From assembly GCA_947053925.1 (NCBI GenBank), contig CAMRUG010000002.1:238003-302002 (forward strand): 64,000 bases of DNA, written 5' to 3'. The translations under genes were made by a program, and so were the position numbers. The stretch is from an uncultured Clostridia bacterium (GTDB taxonomy: Bacteria > Bacillota > Clostridia > Christensenellales > CAG-314). Below, in pieces: positions 1 to 10,784 of this stretch (positions within the stretch are counted from its first letter, which is position 1; the number at the start of each line of letters is the position of its first letter). The notes under the pieces were generated by a model. That model had not been told where the DNA came from, did not search any database, and saw nothing but the letters and a program-made list of their open reading frames with translations.

Positions 1-423
1 TTTTATAATTTCATATACTATTTGACAAGTGCTAGCATACGGTTTAAGACAATTATATTTAGAGAAAAATTCTCCGCCGTGATGGTCAATAGTCATCGTT
101 TCGCCAAAATCAAAATATTCTTGCGAAAACTCGCCGACACGGAATATATCACCGCAATCAACGGCAACCAACAAATCGTATTTACCGTTAAATGCTTGAG
201 ATACAGTTCTCGTCTCGTCAAAACAAGAAATTCGTCCGTCTAATTTGCTGTCGCAAAAGACATTAACAGTCTTGCCGATTTTCTCTAATGCAAGTTTTAA
301 ACTTATACTTGCTCCGATCGTATCTCCGTCAGGATTTGTATGCGCAAACAAAGCAATCTTGTTTTTATCGGACAGAATTTTTGCCGCTTGCTCAATTGTT
401 GTTGTCTGTTTTATTGATTTCAT
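1..423 (-). CDS. nrnA: DHH-family phosphoesterase, NrnA-like oligoribonuclease/pAp phosphatase (partial, C-terminus runs off window)
   Basis: Minus-strand translation from ATG at 423: [42 protein letters not shown]...VAVDCGD...TIDHHGG; DHH motifs; located after rbfA as in Bacillota. Confidence 0.88.
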   Translation of the reverse strand, partial: MKSIKQTTTIEQAAKILSDKNKIALFAHTNPDGDTIGASISLKLALEKIGKTVNVFCDSKLDGRISCFDETRTVSQAFNGKYDLLVAVDCGDIFRVGEFSQEYFDFGETMTIDHHGGEFFSKYNCLKPYASTCQIVYEIIK

Positions 424-751
424 TTAATATCTCGTCAATCTTCTGTCCGTACGCCATAGACGTATCTAGCATAAAAGAGAATTCGGGAACTTTGCGTATG
501 TGCATTTGTTTAGATATTTCACGGCGCAAATACGGTTCGCTTTCCCGTATTGCTAAAAAAGTTTGCGCCGCCCTATCGGTATTGGTAGAAAATATGCTAA
601 CATATACTTTTGCCGTAGCCAATTCTTTATCACAGTTTACTTCAAGAATAGTAAACATTTCGGTAATACGCGGATCTTTGACTTTTTTAGTCAGTATTTC
701 CGCAAGATATCTTTTAAACTCGGAATTTAATTTGTTTATTCTGTTTGTCAT
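392..751 (-). CDS. rbfA: 30S ribosome-binding factor RbfA
   Basis: [29 protein letters not shown]...; synteny infB-rbfA-nrnA. Confidence 0.93.
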   Translation of the reverse strand: MTNRINKLNSEFKRYLAEILTKKVKDPRITEMFTILEVNCDKELATAKVYVSIFSTNTDRAAQTFLAIRESEPYLRREISKQMHIRKVPEFSFMLDTSMAYGQKIDEILNEINKTDNNN

Positions 752-3375
752 TGTGCAATTTCTTCCATTTGATAAATTTCAAATATATCGCCAAGTTTGA
801 TATCGTTGTAATTTTCAACAGAAATACCGCATTCAAAACCGTATGCAACCTCTTTAACGTCGTCTTTAAATCTCTTTAAAGCAAGAATATTTCCTTCGTA
901 AACGCTTATATTATTGCGGTAAATACGCACCTTGCCGTTTCTGACAACTTTTCCATTGGTAACATAGCATCCTGCAACAGTACCCACACCGGATATTTTA
1001 AATACTTCGCGAACTTCGGCAGAACCGGTAATATTTTCAGTAAACTTAGGAGCCAACATACCCTTCATTGCTGCGGTAACGTCATCTACTGCGTCATAAA
1101 TTACGCTATACAAACGGATATCGACATTTTCTTTTTCTGCCAATGTTTTAGCATTATTGTCTGCTCTGACATTAAAGCCGATAACAATTGCCTCCGATGC
1201 TTTTGCAAGCATAATATCGGTTTCGTTTATTCCGCCTACACCTCCGTGTATTGCGCATACTTTAACTTCGTCATTGGATATTTTTTCCAAACTGGACTTC
1301 AATGCTTCCAAACTTCCCTGAACGTCGGTTTTTACAATAATGTTCAAAGTCTTTAATTGACCTTCGGAAATTCTGCCGAACAGATCTCCTAGATTGATTG
1401 AAGGTACCTGACGAGTATTTTCCAACTTAATCTTGTCTTTACGCTCTTCGGCGGCCTTTTTAACCAGTTTTTCATCAGCAACGTACATATAATCGCCCGC
1501 TTGCGGAACTTCCGAGAAACCTAGTACTTCCACAGGCGTTGACGGACCTGCCGACTTGACCTTTTTGCCTTTATCGTCAAACATAGCACGGATTTTACCC
1601 GTTGCCGCGCCTGCTATCAAACTGTCTCCGACGTTTAATGTTCCGTTGCTTACCAAAATAGTCGCAACCGGACCTCTGCCCTTGTCAAGTTTAGCTTCGA
1701 TGATAGTTCCTGTTGCACGTTTTTTAGGATTAGCTTTAAGTTCTTTTAGTTCCGTAACTAATAAAACGCTTTCCAACAGCTTATCAATTCCCATACCCGT
1801 TTTAGCAGACACGGGAACCATTATCGTATCTCCGCCCCATTCCTCGGGAACAAGTTCGTATTCGGTTAATTGTTGCTTTACCCTGTCAGGATCAATGTGT
1901 GTTTTGTCCATCTTGTTTATCGCAACAACAATGGATACTCCTGCCGCTTTAGCGTGGTTTATGGCTTCTATAGTTTGCGGCATAACACCGTCATCGGCGG
2001 CAACAACTATAATAGCAATGTCCGTTATCTTTGCGCCGCGTGCACGCATAGCGGTAAATGCCGCGTGTCCGGGAGTATCGATAAAGGTAATTTGTTCTCC
2101 GCAAGCGGTTACAGTGTACGCACCTATATGTTGCGTAATTCCGCCTGCCTCGCCGCTTGTTACGTTAGTATTGCGGATTGCGTCCAAAAGAGAAGTCTTA
2201 CCGTGGTCAACGTGTCCCATAACGGTAACTATAGGAGAACGCTTTGTATCGTTTTCCAAACCGTCGTCCGCTTCTGCATTTGAAATAATTTCTTCCGCTG
2301 TTTTCTCAACTTTCAACTCTAGCGTAACGTCATGCATACTTGCTATGTAAGCGGCATAATCGAAATCAACGGAATCGTTAATTGTCTTCATTATTCCTTC
2401 TTTAAAAAGTTGCTTTATAATTTCAGATGCAGATACACCGATTTTTTCACTCAACATTTTAATAGGAACTTCTTTTACGGTAATTACGGCGTTAGTAATT
2501 TTGGGCGCAACTACTGTACGCGAAGTATCCGACTTCTTACTGCGCGCACGGCGTACAACTTTGTCCTCGTCATAATCGGCAGAAAAATCACGCGTTAACA
2601 AACTTTTTTTAAAGCCTGTCTGACGTTTTTCTTCAGAATGTTCTTTTGTTTTATTTTTATTTCCGTGCGATTTTTGCGGACCGCTTTGAGGAATATCGAC
2701 AATGGGCGCCGCCGCAAAACGTTTCTGCGCGGTTTTTTGTGCGCTACCGCGTCTGTTATCAGACTGCTGATCTTTGTTTTGAAATTGCGTTTGCGAACCG
2801 TTCTGACGTCTTGCATCCTGCCGTTGCTGTCCGTTCCGCGCTACTCCGCCGTCAGTTTTTCTTGCTCCGTTTTGCGTTGTTGCGGAACGCTTAGCAGTAG
2901 CGTTAGATAAATCCAAAAACTTCCTTACTTTTACGTTTCCCTTATCGTCAGTGTAGGTTTTAACCTCTCTGCCGTTTTCAATGGTAGTAACTACTTGAGT
3001 CTTTGGCTTTTCTTCTTTAACAACGGGTTCGGATATATTTTTAAAATTTTCTAAAGGTTCAGTAACTTCCGCGCCATCGGAAGGCTGAATATCTTCTTTT
3101 TCATTTTCTATAACCGCTTGATTGTTTTCAACCGTTTTCGGCTGCTCTACAACTTCGGTTACATTGTCCAAAGAAACCGTTTCTTCTATTTCAGGCTCGG
3201 CCGCTTTGGCAAACTCAACTCTACGCTTGTTGATTGCATCGGACAGCGAAAAAGCGTGTCGTTTAATTTCAGCAATCCTTTGCTGTAAATCGCGCGAAAC
3301 GTCCAAAACGTTAGTCTTCAAATTTTTAACAGATTCTTGTCCTTTAATTTGTAGATTATTTGTCGTATTTGCCAT
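748..3375 (-). CDS. infB: translation initiation factor IF-2
   Basis: [34 protein letters not shown] motifs; start moved to internal ATG preceded by GGGAGG. Confidence 0.97.
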   Translation of the reverse strand: MANTTNNLQIKGQESVKNLKTNVLDVSRDLQQRIAEIKRHAFSLSDAINKRRVEFAKAAEPEIEETVSLDNVTEVVEQPKTVENNQAVIENEKEDIQPSDGAEVTEPLENFKNISEPVVKEEKPKTQVVTTIENGREVKTYTDDKGNVKVRKFLDLSNATAKRSATTQNGARKTDGGVARNGQQRQDARRQNGSQTQFQNKDQQSDNRRGSAQKTAQKRFAAAPIVDIPQSGPQKSHGNKNKTKEHSEEKRQTGFKKSLLTRDFSADYDEDKVVRRARSKKSDTSRTVVAPKITNAVITVKEVPIKMLSEKIGVSASEIIKQLFKEGIMKTINDSVDFDYAAYIASMHDVTLELKVEKTAEEIISNAEADDGLENDTKRSPIVTVMGHVDHGKTSLLDAIRNTNVTSGEAGGITQHIGAYTVTACGEQITFIDTPGHAAFTAMRARGAKITDIAIIVVAADDGVMPQTIEAINHAKAAGVSIVVAINKMDKTHIDPDRVKQQLTEYELVPEEWGGDTIMVPVSAKTGMGIDKLLESVLLVTELKELKANPKKRATGTIIEAKLDKGRGPVATILVSNGTLNVGDSLIAGAATGKIRAMFDDKGKKVKSAGPSTPVEVLGFSEVPQAGDYMYVADEKLVKKAAEERKDKIKLENTRQVPSINLGDLFGRISEGQLKTLNIIVKTDVQGSLEALKSSLEKISNDEVKVCAIHGGVGGINETDIMLAKASEAIVIGFNVRADNNAKTLAEKENVDIRLYSVIYDAVDDVTAAMKGMLAPKFTENITGSAEVREVFKISGVGTVAGCYVTNGKVVRNGKVRIYRNNISVYEGNILALKRFKDDVKEVAYGFECGISVENYNDIKLGDIFEIYQMEEIAQ

Positions 3376-3376
3376 A

Positions 3377-3673
3377 TTACCTCCCAGCAACCAACGTTAT
3401 GTTTTCTATTATAGCGTTGGCAAGCGAACTGTCGCAAATTGCCAAAGCCTTACAATTTCTCTTTTTTAATAAATCGTAGTCATCTATTTCTGCAATTCGA
3501 CAACTGCGCTTTTTTGCAATATTTTCCAAAAATTTTACAGAATTTTCCGATAGAGACTTTGTGCGCAATATCAACTTGATTGTTTTACGACAAGTTTCTA
3601 TGCTATCGCAACCGAATACTACCGAACCTTTTTTTATTGCAAAACCGATGTAAGTTTCAATCTTACTGTTCAA
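3377..3673 (-). CDS. YlxQ-like L7Ae/L30e family ribosomal-associated protein
   Basis: 98-aa ORF between ylxR and infB; synteny and L7Ae-like pattern ([13 protein letters not shown]...). Confidence 0.75.
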   Translation of the reverse strand: MNSKIETYIGFAIKKGSVVFGCDSIETCRKTIKLILRTKSLSENSVKFLENIAKKRSCRIAEIDDYDLLKKRNCKALAICDSSLANAIIENITLVAGR

Positions 3674-3923
3674 TTATTTTCTCCAGTTCACTTGCGACCG
3701 TTTCTAACGAAAAGCCGTATGTTTTAGTGAATTTTTTATTTTTCAATGCCTTTTCAACGCAGGATTTGCTTTTGCAAATATACACGCCTCTGCCGTTTAC
3801 TTTGCCCGTCGTATCAACAATTACACTCTGTTCGTAATTTAATACGCGGATAAGCTCATTCTTGGGTTTCATTTGCCTACAAGAAATACACATTCTTTCG
3901 GGAATCTTTTTACCTGAACTCAC
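3663..3923 (-). CDS. YlxR/RnpM family protein
   Basis: PERMCISCRQMKPKNELIRV...GRGVYICKSKSCVEKALK. Confidence 0.9.
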   Translation of the reverse strand: MSSGKKIPERMCISCRQMKPKNELIRVLNYEQSVIVDTTGKVNGRGVYICKSKSCVEKALKNKKFTKTYGFSLETVASELEKIIEQ

Positions 3924-3927
3924 CGGA

Positions 3928-5016
3928 TTACTCCTCGTCAGAATTTTTCATTTCTTCAAACATTCCGCTTTGCATAGCGGCAGTATAAGATTTAACGTCA
4001 ATCTTCCAACCCGTAAGTTTCGCCGCTAAACGCGCATTCTGCCCTTCCTTACCGATTGCAAGCGAAAGTTTTTCATCGGGAACGACAACCTTAGCTTCCT
4101 TATTGTCTTCGTCGGCTTGTACAATCAAAACTTTAGCAGGAGACAACGCTCTTGCAATATAATCAAGTATATCGTTACTCCAAGGAATAATATCGATTTT
4201 TTCTCCGCCTATTTCAGAAACAATAGCATTAACTCTTACACCCTTGTTGCCTACGCATGCGCCCACGGCGTCTATATCGGGGTCGGTAGAATAAACTGCC
4301 ATTTTAGTACGGAAACCTGCTTCGCGCACAATACTTTTGATTTGCACTATATCTGCACGGATTTCGGGCACTTCGTTTTCAAACAGACGTTTGATAAACA
4401 TATAACTCGCGCGCGAAAGCATTACCTGAGTACCGCCGACGCTATCCCTTACACGCTTAACCAAAACTTTTATTCTATCACCAGCGTGATATTTTTCTCC
4501 GGGAATTTGTTCCTGAACTGTCAAAACTCCTTCCGTTTGGTTTTTGCCTATTTCAACGAAAATCGTACCGTCGTCTTTAACACGCGTAACTACGCCGATG
4601 AGCAATTCGTTTTCCTTATCCGAAAACTGATTAAAAGTAACGTCTTTTTCCGCTTGATGAAGACTGTTCATAATAACTTGTCTTGCATTCTGAGCGGCAA
4701 TACGTCCAAACGTACGGGGGTCGATTTCCGTCAAAACCTCGTCTCCGAGTTTATACGATTTCTTTATCAGCTTGGCGTCTTCCAAAGCAATTTCCTTTTC
4801 GGGCGTTTCAACGACTTCAACCACTACCTTGCAAATATATGCTCTGATAGTAAACTTGTCGGGATTTGTTTTAACGACAACATTAGAAGCTTCGCCGAAA
4901 TTCTTTTTACAAGCGATAGCTAGCGCCGTTTCCAAAGATTCGATTACCTTATCTTTGCTTATCCCTTTTTCTCTTTCCAATTCGTCTAACGCAAGGAAAA
5001 AATCTTTGCTGGTCAT
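3928..5016 (-). CDS. nusA: transcription termination/antitermination factor NusA
   Basis: N-terminal NusA, S1 and KH domains ([21 protein letters not shown]). Confidence 0.96.
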   Translation of the reverse strand: MTSKDFFLALDELEREKGISKDKVIESLETALAIACKKNFGEASNVVVKTNPDKFTIRAYICKVVVEVVETPEKEIALEDAKLIKKSYKLGDEVLTEIDPRTFGRIAAQNARQVIMNSLHQAEKDVTFNQFSDKENELLIGVVTRVKDDGTIFVEIGKNQTEGVLTVQEQIPGEKYHAGDRIKVLVKRVRDSVGGTQVMLSRASYMFIKRLFENEVPEIRADIVQIKSIVREAGFRTKMAVYSTDPDIDAVGACVGNKGVRVNAIVSEIGGEKIDIIPWSNDILDYIARALSPAKVLIVQADEDNKEAKVVVPDEKLSLAIGKEGQNARLAAKLTGWKIDVKSYTAAMQSGMFEEMKNSDEE

Positions 5017-5029
5017 TTTTACGTTCCTC

Positions 5030-5488
5030 CTAAAACTCTATGATAGGCTCGACTTTTGCCGTATCTTTTTTTATAAATTTTATTGCCTCACCGGAATCAA
5101 CGGTTATACAAAAAGAATCGTCGTCATAACTGGACAACACCCCTTGATAAACTTTTTTTCCGTTAAAAGGCTTGTACAATTTAACTGATATTTTTTTATT
5201 TAAATTACGCTTATAGTCGCGCTCGACTTTTAAAGGTCTGTCTAATCCGGGAGAAGAAACATTTAGAGTATACGATTCTTCAATCGGGTCAAGTTCGTCC
5301 AACGGTCCGTCTATGGCTCGGTGGAGTTTTTCACAATCGTCGATTGTTACACCGCCGTCCTTATCTATTACCACAGTCAAATTCATACCGTCAAAACGTT
5401 TCTCGTATGTTACTTCCAATATCTCCAGACCGAATTCATCCGCAATAGGCTGAACAAGCGCAAATACTTGATCGGAAACTTTACCCAT
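5030..5488 (-). CDS. rimP: ribosome maturation factor RimP
   Basis: ELDPIEESYTLNVSSPGLDRPLK motif; upstream of nusA. Confidence 0.94.
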   Translation of the reverse strand: MGKVSDQVFALVQPIADEFGLEILEVTYEKRFDGMNLTVVIDKDGGVTIDDCEKLHRAIDGPLDELDPIEESYTLNVSSPGLDRPLKVERDYKRNLNKKISVKLYKPFNGKKVYQGVLSSYDDDSFCITVDSGEAIKFIKKDTAKVEPIIEF

Positions 5489-5508
5489 ATTTCCTCCACA
5501 TATTAAGT

Positions 5509-5536
5509 TGAGAGTGGAGAAAAGCCTCCACTCTCA
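5509..5536 (-). promoter_or_regulatory. 11-bp perfect hairpin in rimP leader carrying a copy of the rimP Shine-Dalgarno
   Basis: Minus strand TGAGAGTGGAG-gctttt-CTCCACTCTCA, directly upstream of GTGGAGG SD; no U-tract. Confidence 0.6.
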
Positions 5537-5624
5537 CCATAGCATACATTAACTTTGGCGAAAATTGCAACAAGGCTACAAATTACTCAAACACCTGTAA
5601 CGGGTTGCAATTTATTATGTACAA

Positions 5625-5653
5625 ATTATAACACAGGTAAAATGCTTTGACAA
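5625..5653 (-). promoter_or_regulatory. predicted sigma-A promoter of rimP-nusA operon
   Basis: Minus strand TTGTCA-N17-TATAAT with extended -10 (TGT-TATAAT). Confidence 0.7.
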
Positions 5654-5676
5654 GTATTTATATATAAATAATATAA

Positions 5677-7317
5677 TTACTTAACTCTACTTGCCAAAAC
5701 ACTCATAGAACGCGCCACGGTAACAGCAGTATCGAAGCACAATTTTGAACCGTCATAGTTAACCTTGCAAGTTTTAGCAACGTCTTCTAATTTGGTACAA
5801 TTCGGCTTTTTTACAAAAATACTGTTATCAAATAAATTTGAGAGTAACTCCGTTTGATTGACTTGTAAATTCGCAAATTGATACCCGATCGGCGCGGCAT
5901 AATAATTCAATAAGTCCAATGTTTGCGGCAAATTCATTCCTACGATTTCACAGCCGTTTAAAAATTTGTACAAATCGGAAATAATTTCTGTTATCGTAGG
6001 AAAGAACACTATTTTTTCAACAGAAGTTTTCGCCTTAGACAAAACTTCGTTGCTAATATCGGCTTCCGGATTAACATAGGTAAAAAATTGTTCGGATATG
6101 TGTCCGTCGGTAATTTTTACGCCGCATATTGCAAAAATTTTATCTTTTGCAATGTTATATCCTGTAGCATTGATATGCAAAACAACATACGTTTTGTCGG
6201 ATAAAATAGATTTGCCTATTATTTTATCTACAAAAGTAGTTTGTAAATATTCTTTATATATACTGGGTTTTATCAATACATACTCGTCGGCGACAGGTCG
6301 GGTAAATTCTGCCAACTTACTTATCGGCGAAATAATACACTTACATATGTCGTAAACGCACATTTCCAATTGTTCGCTATAACTGTTAAAAGACACTTTG
6401 CCGCGCACTATTACCGACATACTGTCGTAAATATCCATAACCTTTTTCATCTTTTTGTCATTTGCCAACGTTCTTGTACGCGATAACGTCAAGGCTTCCG
6501 AATCAGTCTTGCCCATTTTTTCTTTAATGGTCAAATAATCGGCAATTTCAAATTTAACAAAAACAACACAAGTAATCGAGCCGCCCGAAGCATCCGTAAG
6601 AGTAAATTTACATATATGCATATTAGGATTGCTTTTAGACGCTTTAAGAGACTTGTTTGAAACAGTACCGCAAATAACGCACGAATCCGTTGCCTTACGA
6701 ATATCGGAAATATACATAGGCGAACTCAAAATTACCTTTCCGATATGCTTTTCTACATTACTGACGGTAAAGTATCTCGATGGCTTTAATAACTCTCTGT
6801 TAACAGCAAAATGAACCAGTTTTTCCTGTTCGGCAAGATCTACTTTTATTGACGCAGAATCATCAATTAACGACGTTAATTTGATTTCATAACAAGTATA
6901 CTCTTTAAAAAATTTTTCTAATTGCCCGCATAAATCTGCCGTTTCTATGTTTTGATTCATTACGGAATTTACTTTAAATTCCACGTTAATTTCACGCCCG
7001 CTAATACTCACATACATATTGTTTTTTATAAGCGGAGCAAAAAGCGGATATTTATTTTTCAAAATATCGTTCAATAATTTTTTTAAACTTAGTTCCGTAA
7101 ATTGGTCATTAACAAAACTAACAGAACAAGAATATGTTGTCGGCACTAAACTTCTTGTATACTCGGTTATTGCTTTTCTCGTCTCAATGTTTAATTCACC
7201 AACATTTGGGTAAGAAAAAGTGCAAAAAACTTTTCGCAGTTGCTTATCAACCCGAATTTCTCTTGCACGCAAATCATTTAACTCTGAAAATTGTTGATGT
7301 ATCTTACTTATTATCAT
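5677..7317 (-). CDS. PolC-like protein lacking polymerase domain (N-terminal domain + OB + degenerate DEDD exonuclease-like domain)
   Basis: Sits at the conserved ispG-[polC]-rimP position; OB-like segment VICGTVSNKSLKASKSNPNMHICKFTLTDASGGSITCVVF; exo-like YVVLHINATGYNIAKDKIFAICGVKITDGHISEQF...; ORF ends after the exo region. Confidence 0.7.
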   Translation of the reverse strand: MIISKIHQQFSELNDLRAREIRVDKQLRKVFCTFSYPNVGELNIETRKAITEYTRSLVPTTYSCSVSFVNDQFTELSLKKLLNDILKNKYPLFAPLIKNNMYVSISGREINVEFKVNSVMNQNIETADLCGQLEKFFKEYTCYEIKLTSLIDDSASIKVDLAEQEKLVHFAVNRELLKPSRYFTVSNVEKHIGKVILSSPMYISDIRKATDSCVICGTVSNKSLKASKSNPNMHICKFTLTDASGGSITCVVFVKFEIADYLTIKEKMGKTDSEALTLSRTRTLANDKKMKKVMDIYDSMSVIVRGKVSFNSYSEQLEMCVYDICKCIISPISKLAEFTRPVADEYVLIKPSIYKEYLQTTFVDKIIGKSILSDKTYVVLHINATGYNIAKDKIFAICGVKITDGHISEQFFTYVNPEADISNEVLSKAKTSVEKIVFFPTITEIISDLYKFLNGCEIVGMNLPQTLDLLNYYAAPIGYQFANLQVNQTELLSNLFDNSIFVKKPNCTKLEDVAKTCKVNYDGSKLCFDTAVTVARSMSVLASRVK

Positions 7318-8351
7318 TTAGCAATTAAATCTATTTCCCTTTTGAACTCTTCTACAGCAACCGATTCGTCTACCGTTTTATAAATCTTTCCGTATTTAAA
7401 AAACACGCAACGCCCGTTAGCGCCTGCAATACCGACATCAGCGTCCAAACATTCTCCCGGACCGTTGACTTCGCACCCCATAACGGCAACTTTAATATTT
7501 TTGCGCATATCTTTTACATATTCGTAAATTTCCGTTGCGGCTTTTTCCAAATCATAACCGCATCTGCCGCATTTAGGACAAGATACAAATTTTACGCCGT
7601 CTCTTAAATTAAGAGACTTTAGTATTTCCTTTGCCGCACGGACTTCTTCAACAGGATTAGCCGTTAGAGAAACCCTGATAGTATCTCCTATTCCGTCAAG
7701 CAGCAATGTCCCTATTCCTACAGAATTTTTTACCAACCCCTGATATGCCGGTCCCGCTTCGGTTACGCCCAAATGGATAGGATAATCGAATGACGCGGCA
7801 ATACTTCTGTTTACCCTTACCATTTCGGAAACGTCGCTGCTTTTTACGGACAATACTATTTTGTCAAAACCTTTATCTTCAAAATACGTTATATATTGAC
7901 GTAAATTTGCTTCAATTGCTAAAACTTTATCGCCGTTGTGCTTTTTAAGCAAGTCTCGGTTAACAGAACCGCCGTTAACTCCAAGCCTTATAGGAATGCC
8001 GTTAGACTTAGCGCAATCGATTACGGAATCGAGTTGTTTAAAAGACATATTACCGGGGTTTATACGGATTTTGTCCGCCCCTGCCTCAATTGCCGCAACC
8101 GCAAGTCTGCCGTCAAAATGAATATCGGCAACGAGAGGCATATCTGTATTTTTTCTAACAATCGAAAACGCTTCTGCCGCTTTATTATCAGGCAACGCTA
8201 TCCGCACTATATCGCAATCGGAATTTTGCAAGTCGTTTATCTGCCGTAAAGTACTGTCTACATCGCAGACGGAGACATTCGTCATTGACTGCACAGATAT
8301 AGGTGCACCTCCGCCGATTGGTAAGTTTTTGATTCTTATTTTTTTCGTCAT
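7314..8351 (-). CDS. ispG: 4-hydroxy-3-methylbut-2-enyl diphosphate synthase IspG
   Basis: PISVQSMTNVSVCDVDSTLRQI..., CPKCGRCGYDLE, GCEVNGPGE. Confidence 0.96.
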   Translation of the reverse strand: MTKKIRIKNLPIGGGAPISVQSMTNVSVCDVDSTLRQINDLQNSDCDIVRIALPDNKAAEAFSIVRKNTDMPLVADIHFDGRLAVAAIEAGADKIRINPGNMSFKQLDSVIDCAKSNGIPIRLGVNGGSVNRDLLKKHNGDKVLAIEANLRQYITYFEDKGFDKIVLSVKSSDVSEMVRVNRSIAASFDYPIHLGVTEAGPAYQGLVKNSVGIGTLLLDGIGDTIRVSLTANPVEEVRAAKEILKSLNLRDGVKFVSCPKCGRCGYDLEKAATEIYEYVKDMRKNIKVAVMGCEVNGPGECLDADVGIAGANGRCVFFKYGKIYKTVDESVAVEEFKREIDLIAK

Positions 8352-8354
8352 ATC

Positions 8355-9668
8355 TTATAGTTTAAGTATATCTATCAATAGCATCAGTCCTATTAACACT
8401 ATTAAACCTATACCGTTTATATATGCCTGCACTTTGCGGTTAATAGGTTTGCGCGCTATCCATTCGATGATAACAAAAATCATCTGACATCCGTCAAGAG
8501 CGGGCACAGGTAGCAAATTAAACACAGCAAGATTAACTGATATCAACACTATCAATCTAAGTATATTACCAAAACCTGTTGCAACAATTTGACTTGTTAT
8601 ACCTATAGTCGAAATAGGTCCGCCGATATCGTTTACGCCGACCATACCGGTAAATAAACCGCCAAGCGTTCGCAAAACAAGCATCGCTACTTCGCCGCAA
8701 TAAGGCACAACGCGTACTAAGGCCTCGCCGAATCCGATTTTTTGGTTGACATAATCTACGCCCATTCCTATTCCGCTATATTCGTTTTCGGCGAATTTGA
8801 CACTGCTGCCGAGCATAGACTTGTCGATTGTATAATCGTAAAACTTATTGCCTACCCTGACCGTCAAAGTTATTTCACCGGTTAGGTTTTGAACTGCATT
8901 AGAAAAATCGCCTTTTTTGAATAAAACGTTGCCGTTATTAACTTTATAAATCCAATCGCCTTTTTGTAAAATACGCTTTTCTTCGTCATTAGACTTTATT
9001 TCAGTTATAATTTCATCAACATTACAATTTACAAAATCGCTTTTAGTAAGTCCTGTTATAGTAACTTCTTCAAACGTTACCGTATCTGTTTCCTTGTCAA
9101 GAGTAGGTCTTAGCACGGTAAAAGTCATCTCATCGCTCTTCATATATCTGCTTATGTTATCCAAAACAAACACACGTTTGCCGTTTATTTTGTATATCAA
9201 ATCTCCGCCCTGCAACTGTTGATTAACGGACGGTGCAAATTCATATACGTCGCTCACTTGTGCAAAAGTATCTCCGTAACAGGAAAAGGCAATTATTCCT
9301 ATGAGAATAGCAGAAATAAAATTGAAAAATGCGCCGCTGAACAATACAATTAGTCTTTTCCACGGTTTTTGTTTGTTAAATGCTTTCGGATTTTCCTCTC
9401 CGTCCTCATTCTCGCCTTCAAAAGCGCAAAATCCGCCCAAAGGCAGTAATCGTAACGAAATAACTTCTCCGTTTTTCTTCTTTCTGGAAAAGATTTTCGG
9501 TCCCATCCCGATTGCGAATTCGTTTATTTGAAATCCCAATATCTTACCTGCGGTATAATGCCCTGTTTCGTGAATCAGCACCATAAACATCAGTATTACA
9601 AGTGCTAACAGTATCCTACCGATAGTAGACATAACCGAAGCAAAATTAGCCAACAATAAATTTAACAT
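8355..9668 (-). CDS. rseP: site-2 metalloprotease RseP/RasP-like (M50, PDZ)
   Basis: HETGH zinc motif, PLGGFCAF, NLLPVPALDG; start at internal ATG overlapping dxr end. Confidence 0.93.
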   Translation of the reverse strand: MLNLLLANFASVMSTIGRILLALVILMFMVLIHETGHYTAGKILGFQINEFAIGMGPKIFSRKKKNGEVISLRLLPLGGFCAFEGENEDGEENPKAFNKQKPWKRLIVLFSGAFFNFISAILIGIIAFSCYGDTFAQVSDVYEFAPSVNQQLQGGDLIYKINGKRVFVLDNISRYMKSDEMTFTVLRPTLDKETDTVTFEEVTITGLTKSDFVNCNVDEIITEIKSNDEEKRILQKGDWIYKVNNGNVLFKKGDFSNAVQNLTGEITLTVRVGNKFYDYTIDKSMLGSSVKFAENEYSGIGMGVDYVNQKIGFGEALVRVVPYCGEVAMLVLRTLGGLFTGMVGVNDIGGPISTIGITSQIVATGFGNILRLIVLISVNLAVFNLLPVPALDGCQMIFVIIEWIARKPINRKVQAYINGIGLIVLIGLMLLIDILKL

Positions 9669-10765
9669 AATTCTCCGTCTATTATCTTCTCCGCATATTT
9701 TCTTGCACAACTGTCGTAAATTTTTATACTGTCAATATCAAGAGATTTACCGCTAACTTCTTTTGCAAAATAATTAACGATACGGATTATTATATTGTAA
9801 AAATCATTAAAAGATAATTGACTTTTTAAAAATTTCTCTACGCAAACATCGTTAGCAGCATTCATTACTGTTGCGCATAATGGCGGATACTGCTTTATTT
9901 CATATCCTAATTTTGCACAAGGAAAATTCTCGAAATTACATTTTTCAAATGTCAGTGTCAGCATATCTGACATATTTACACCGCCCGCATACGCCTTACA
10001 AGGCTTATCGAGTAAAGCAGATTGAATAGGTAAACGCATATCGGGGTTTGCCAATTGCGCTATAATACTTCCGTCGGAAAACTCTACCATAGAATGAACT
10101 ATGCTTTGTCTATGTACTACTATTTGAATTGCATCGCTATTAACGCCGAACAGATAAGACGCTTCTATCACCTCTAAAGCCTTATTCATCATTGTTGCGC
10201 TGTCAATAGTAATTTTGGAGCCCATATTCCAGTTAGGATGTTTTAACGCCTGTTCAGGAGTTACATTTGAAAGTTCTTTTTTAGAAAAATTCCAAAACGG
10301 GCCGCCGCTTGCAGTCAAAAGAATCTTGTTTACATCCAATCTGTTATTCAGCAAACACTGACTTATGGCATAATGTTCGCTGTCAATCGGAATCAGTTTA
10401 GCCGAACTTTTTGATAAAGCGTCAAAGATAATCTCTCCGGCGCATACCAAGGCTTCCTTGTTTGCAATAGCAACATCTATATTACGGTTTAAACAGTATA
10501 GTATGCTCTCTATGGCGCAAATACCGCGAGTTGCAACTACTGCCAAATCGCAATTCTGTACGGCCTTAATCAGGCATTCGTCGCCCCCTACGCTAATCAA
10601 AGCATAATATTCAGGCTTAAACTCGGACACTTGCTCTGATAACTTTGCGGCGTTAGAATAAGCGACAAGGGAAACGACCTTTAAACTTTCTGTATTATCC
10701 CGTATAATGTCTAGCGTTTGCGTACCTATAGATCCGGTACTGCCGAGTATGGCAATTTTTCTCAT
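9662..10765 (-). CDS. dxr: 1-deoxy-D-xylulose 5-phosphate reductoisomerase
   Basis: MRKIAILGSTGSIGTQTLDII, ASGGPFWNFSKKEL. Confidence 0.96.
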   Translation of the reverse strand: MRKIAILGSTGSIGTQTLDIIRDNTESLKVVSLVAYSNAAKLSEQVSEFKPEYYALISVGGDECLIKAVQNCDLAVVATRGICAIESILYCLNRNIDVAIANKEALVCAGEIIFDALSKSSAKLIPIDSEHYAISQCLLNNRLDVNKILLTASGGPFWNFSKKELSNVTPEQALKHPNWNMGSKITIDSATMMNKALEVIEASYLFGVNSDAIQIVVHRQSIVHSMVEFSDGSIIAQLANPDMRLPIQSALLDKPCKAYAGGVNMSDMLTLTFEKCNFENFPCAKLGYEIKQYPPLCATVMNAANDVCVEKFLKSQLSFNDFYNIIIRIVNYFAKEVSGKSLDIDSIKIYDSCARKYAEKIIDGELC

Positions 10766-10784
10766 AACAATATTTCCACACCGA

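Noticed and set aside
1556-2350. 264-aa plus-strand ORF
   Set aside because: Antisense shadow of infB; the minus strand encodes unmistakable IF-2 motifs.
4117-4923. 268-aa plus-strand ORF
   Set aside because: Antisense shadow of nusA.
5647-5677. Plus-strand TTGACA...TATAAT pair
   Set aside because: 19-nt spacing and would only drive antisense transcription into the polC-like gene; the minus-strand promoter at 5625-5653 fits better.
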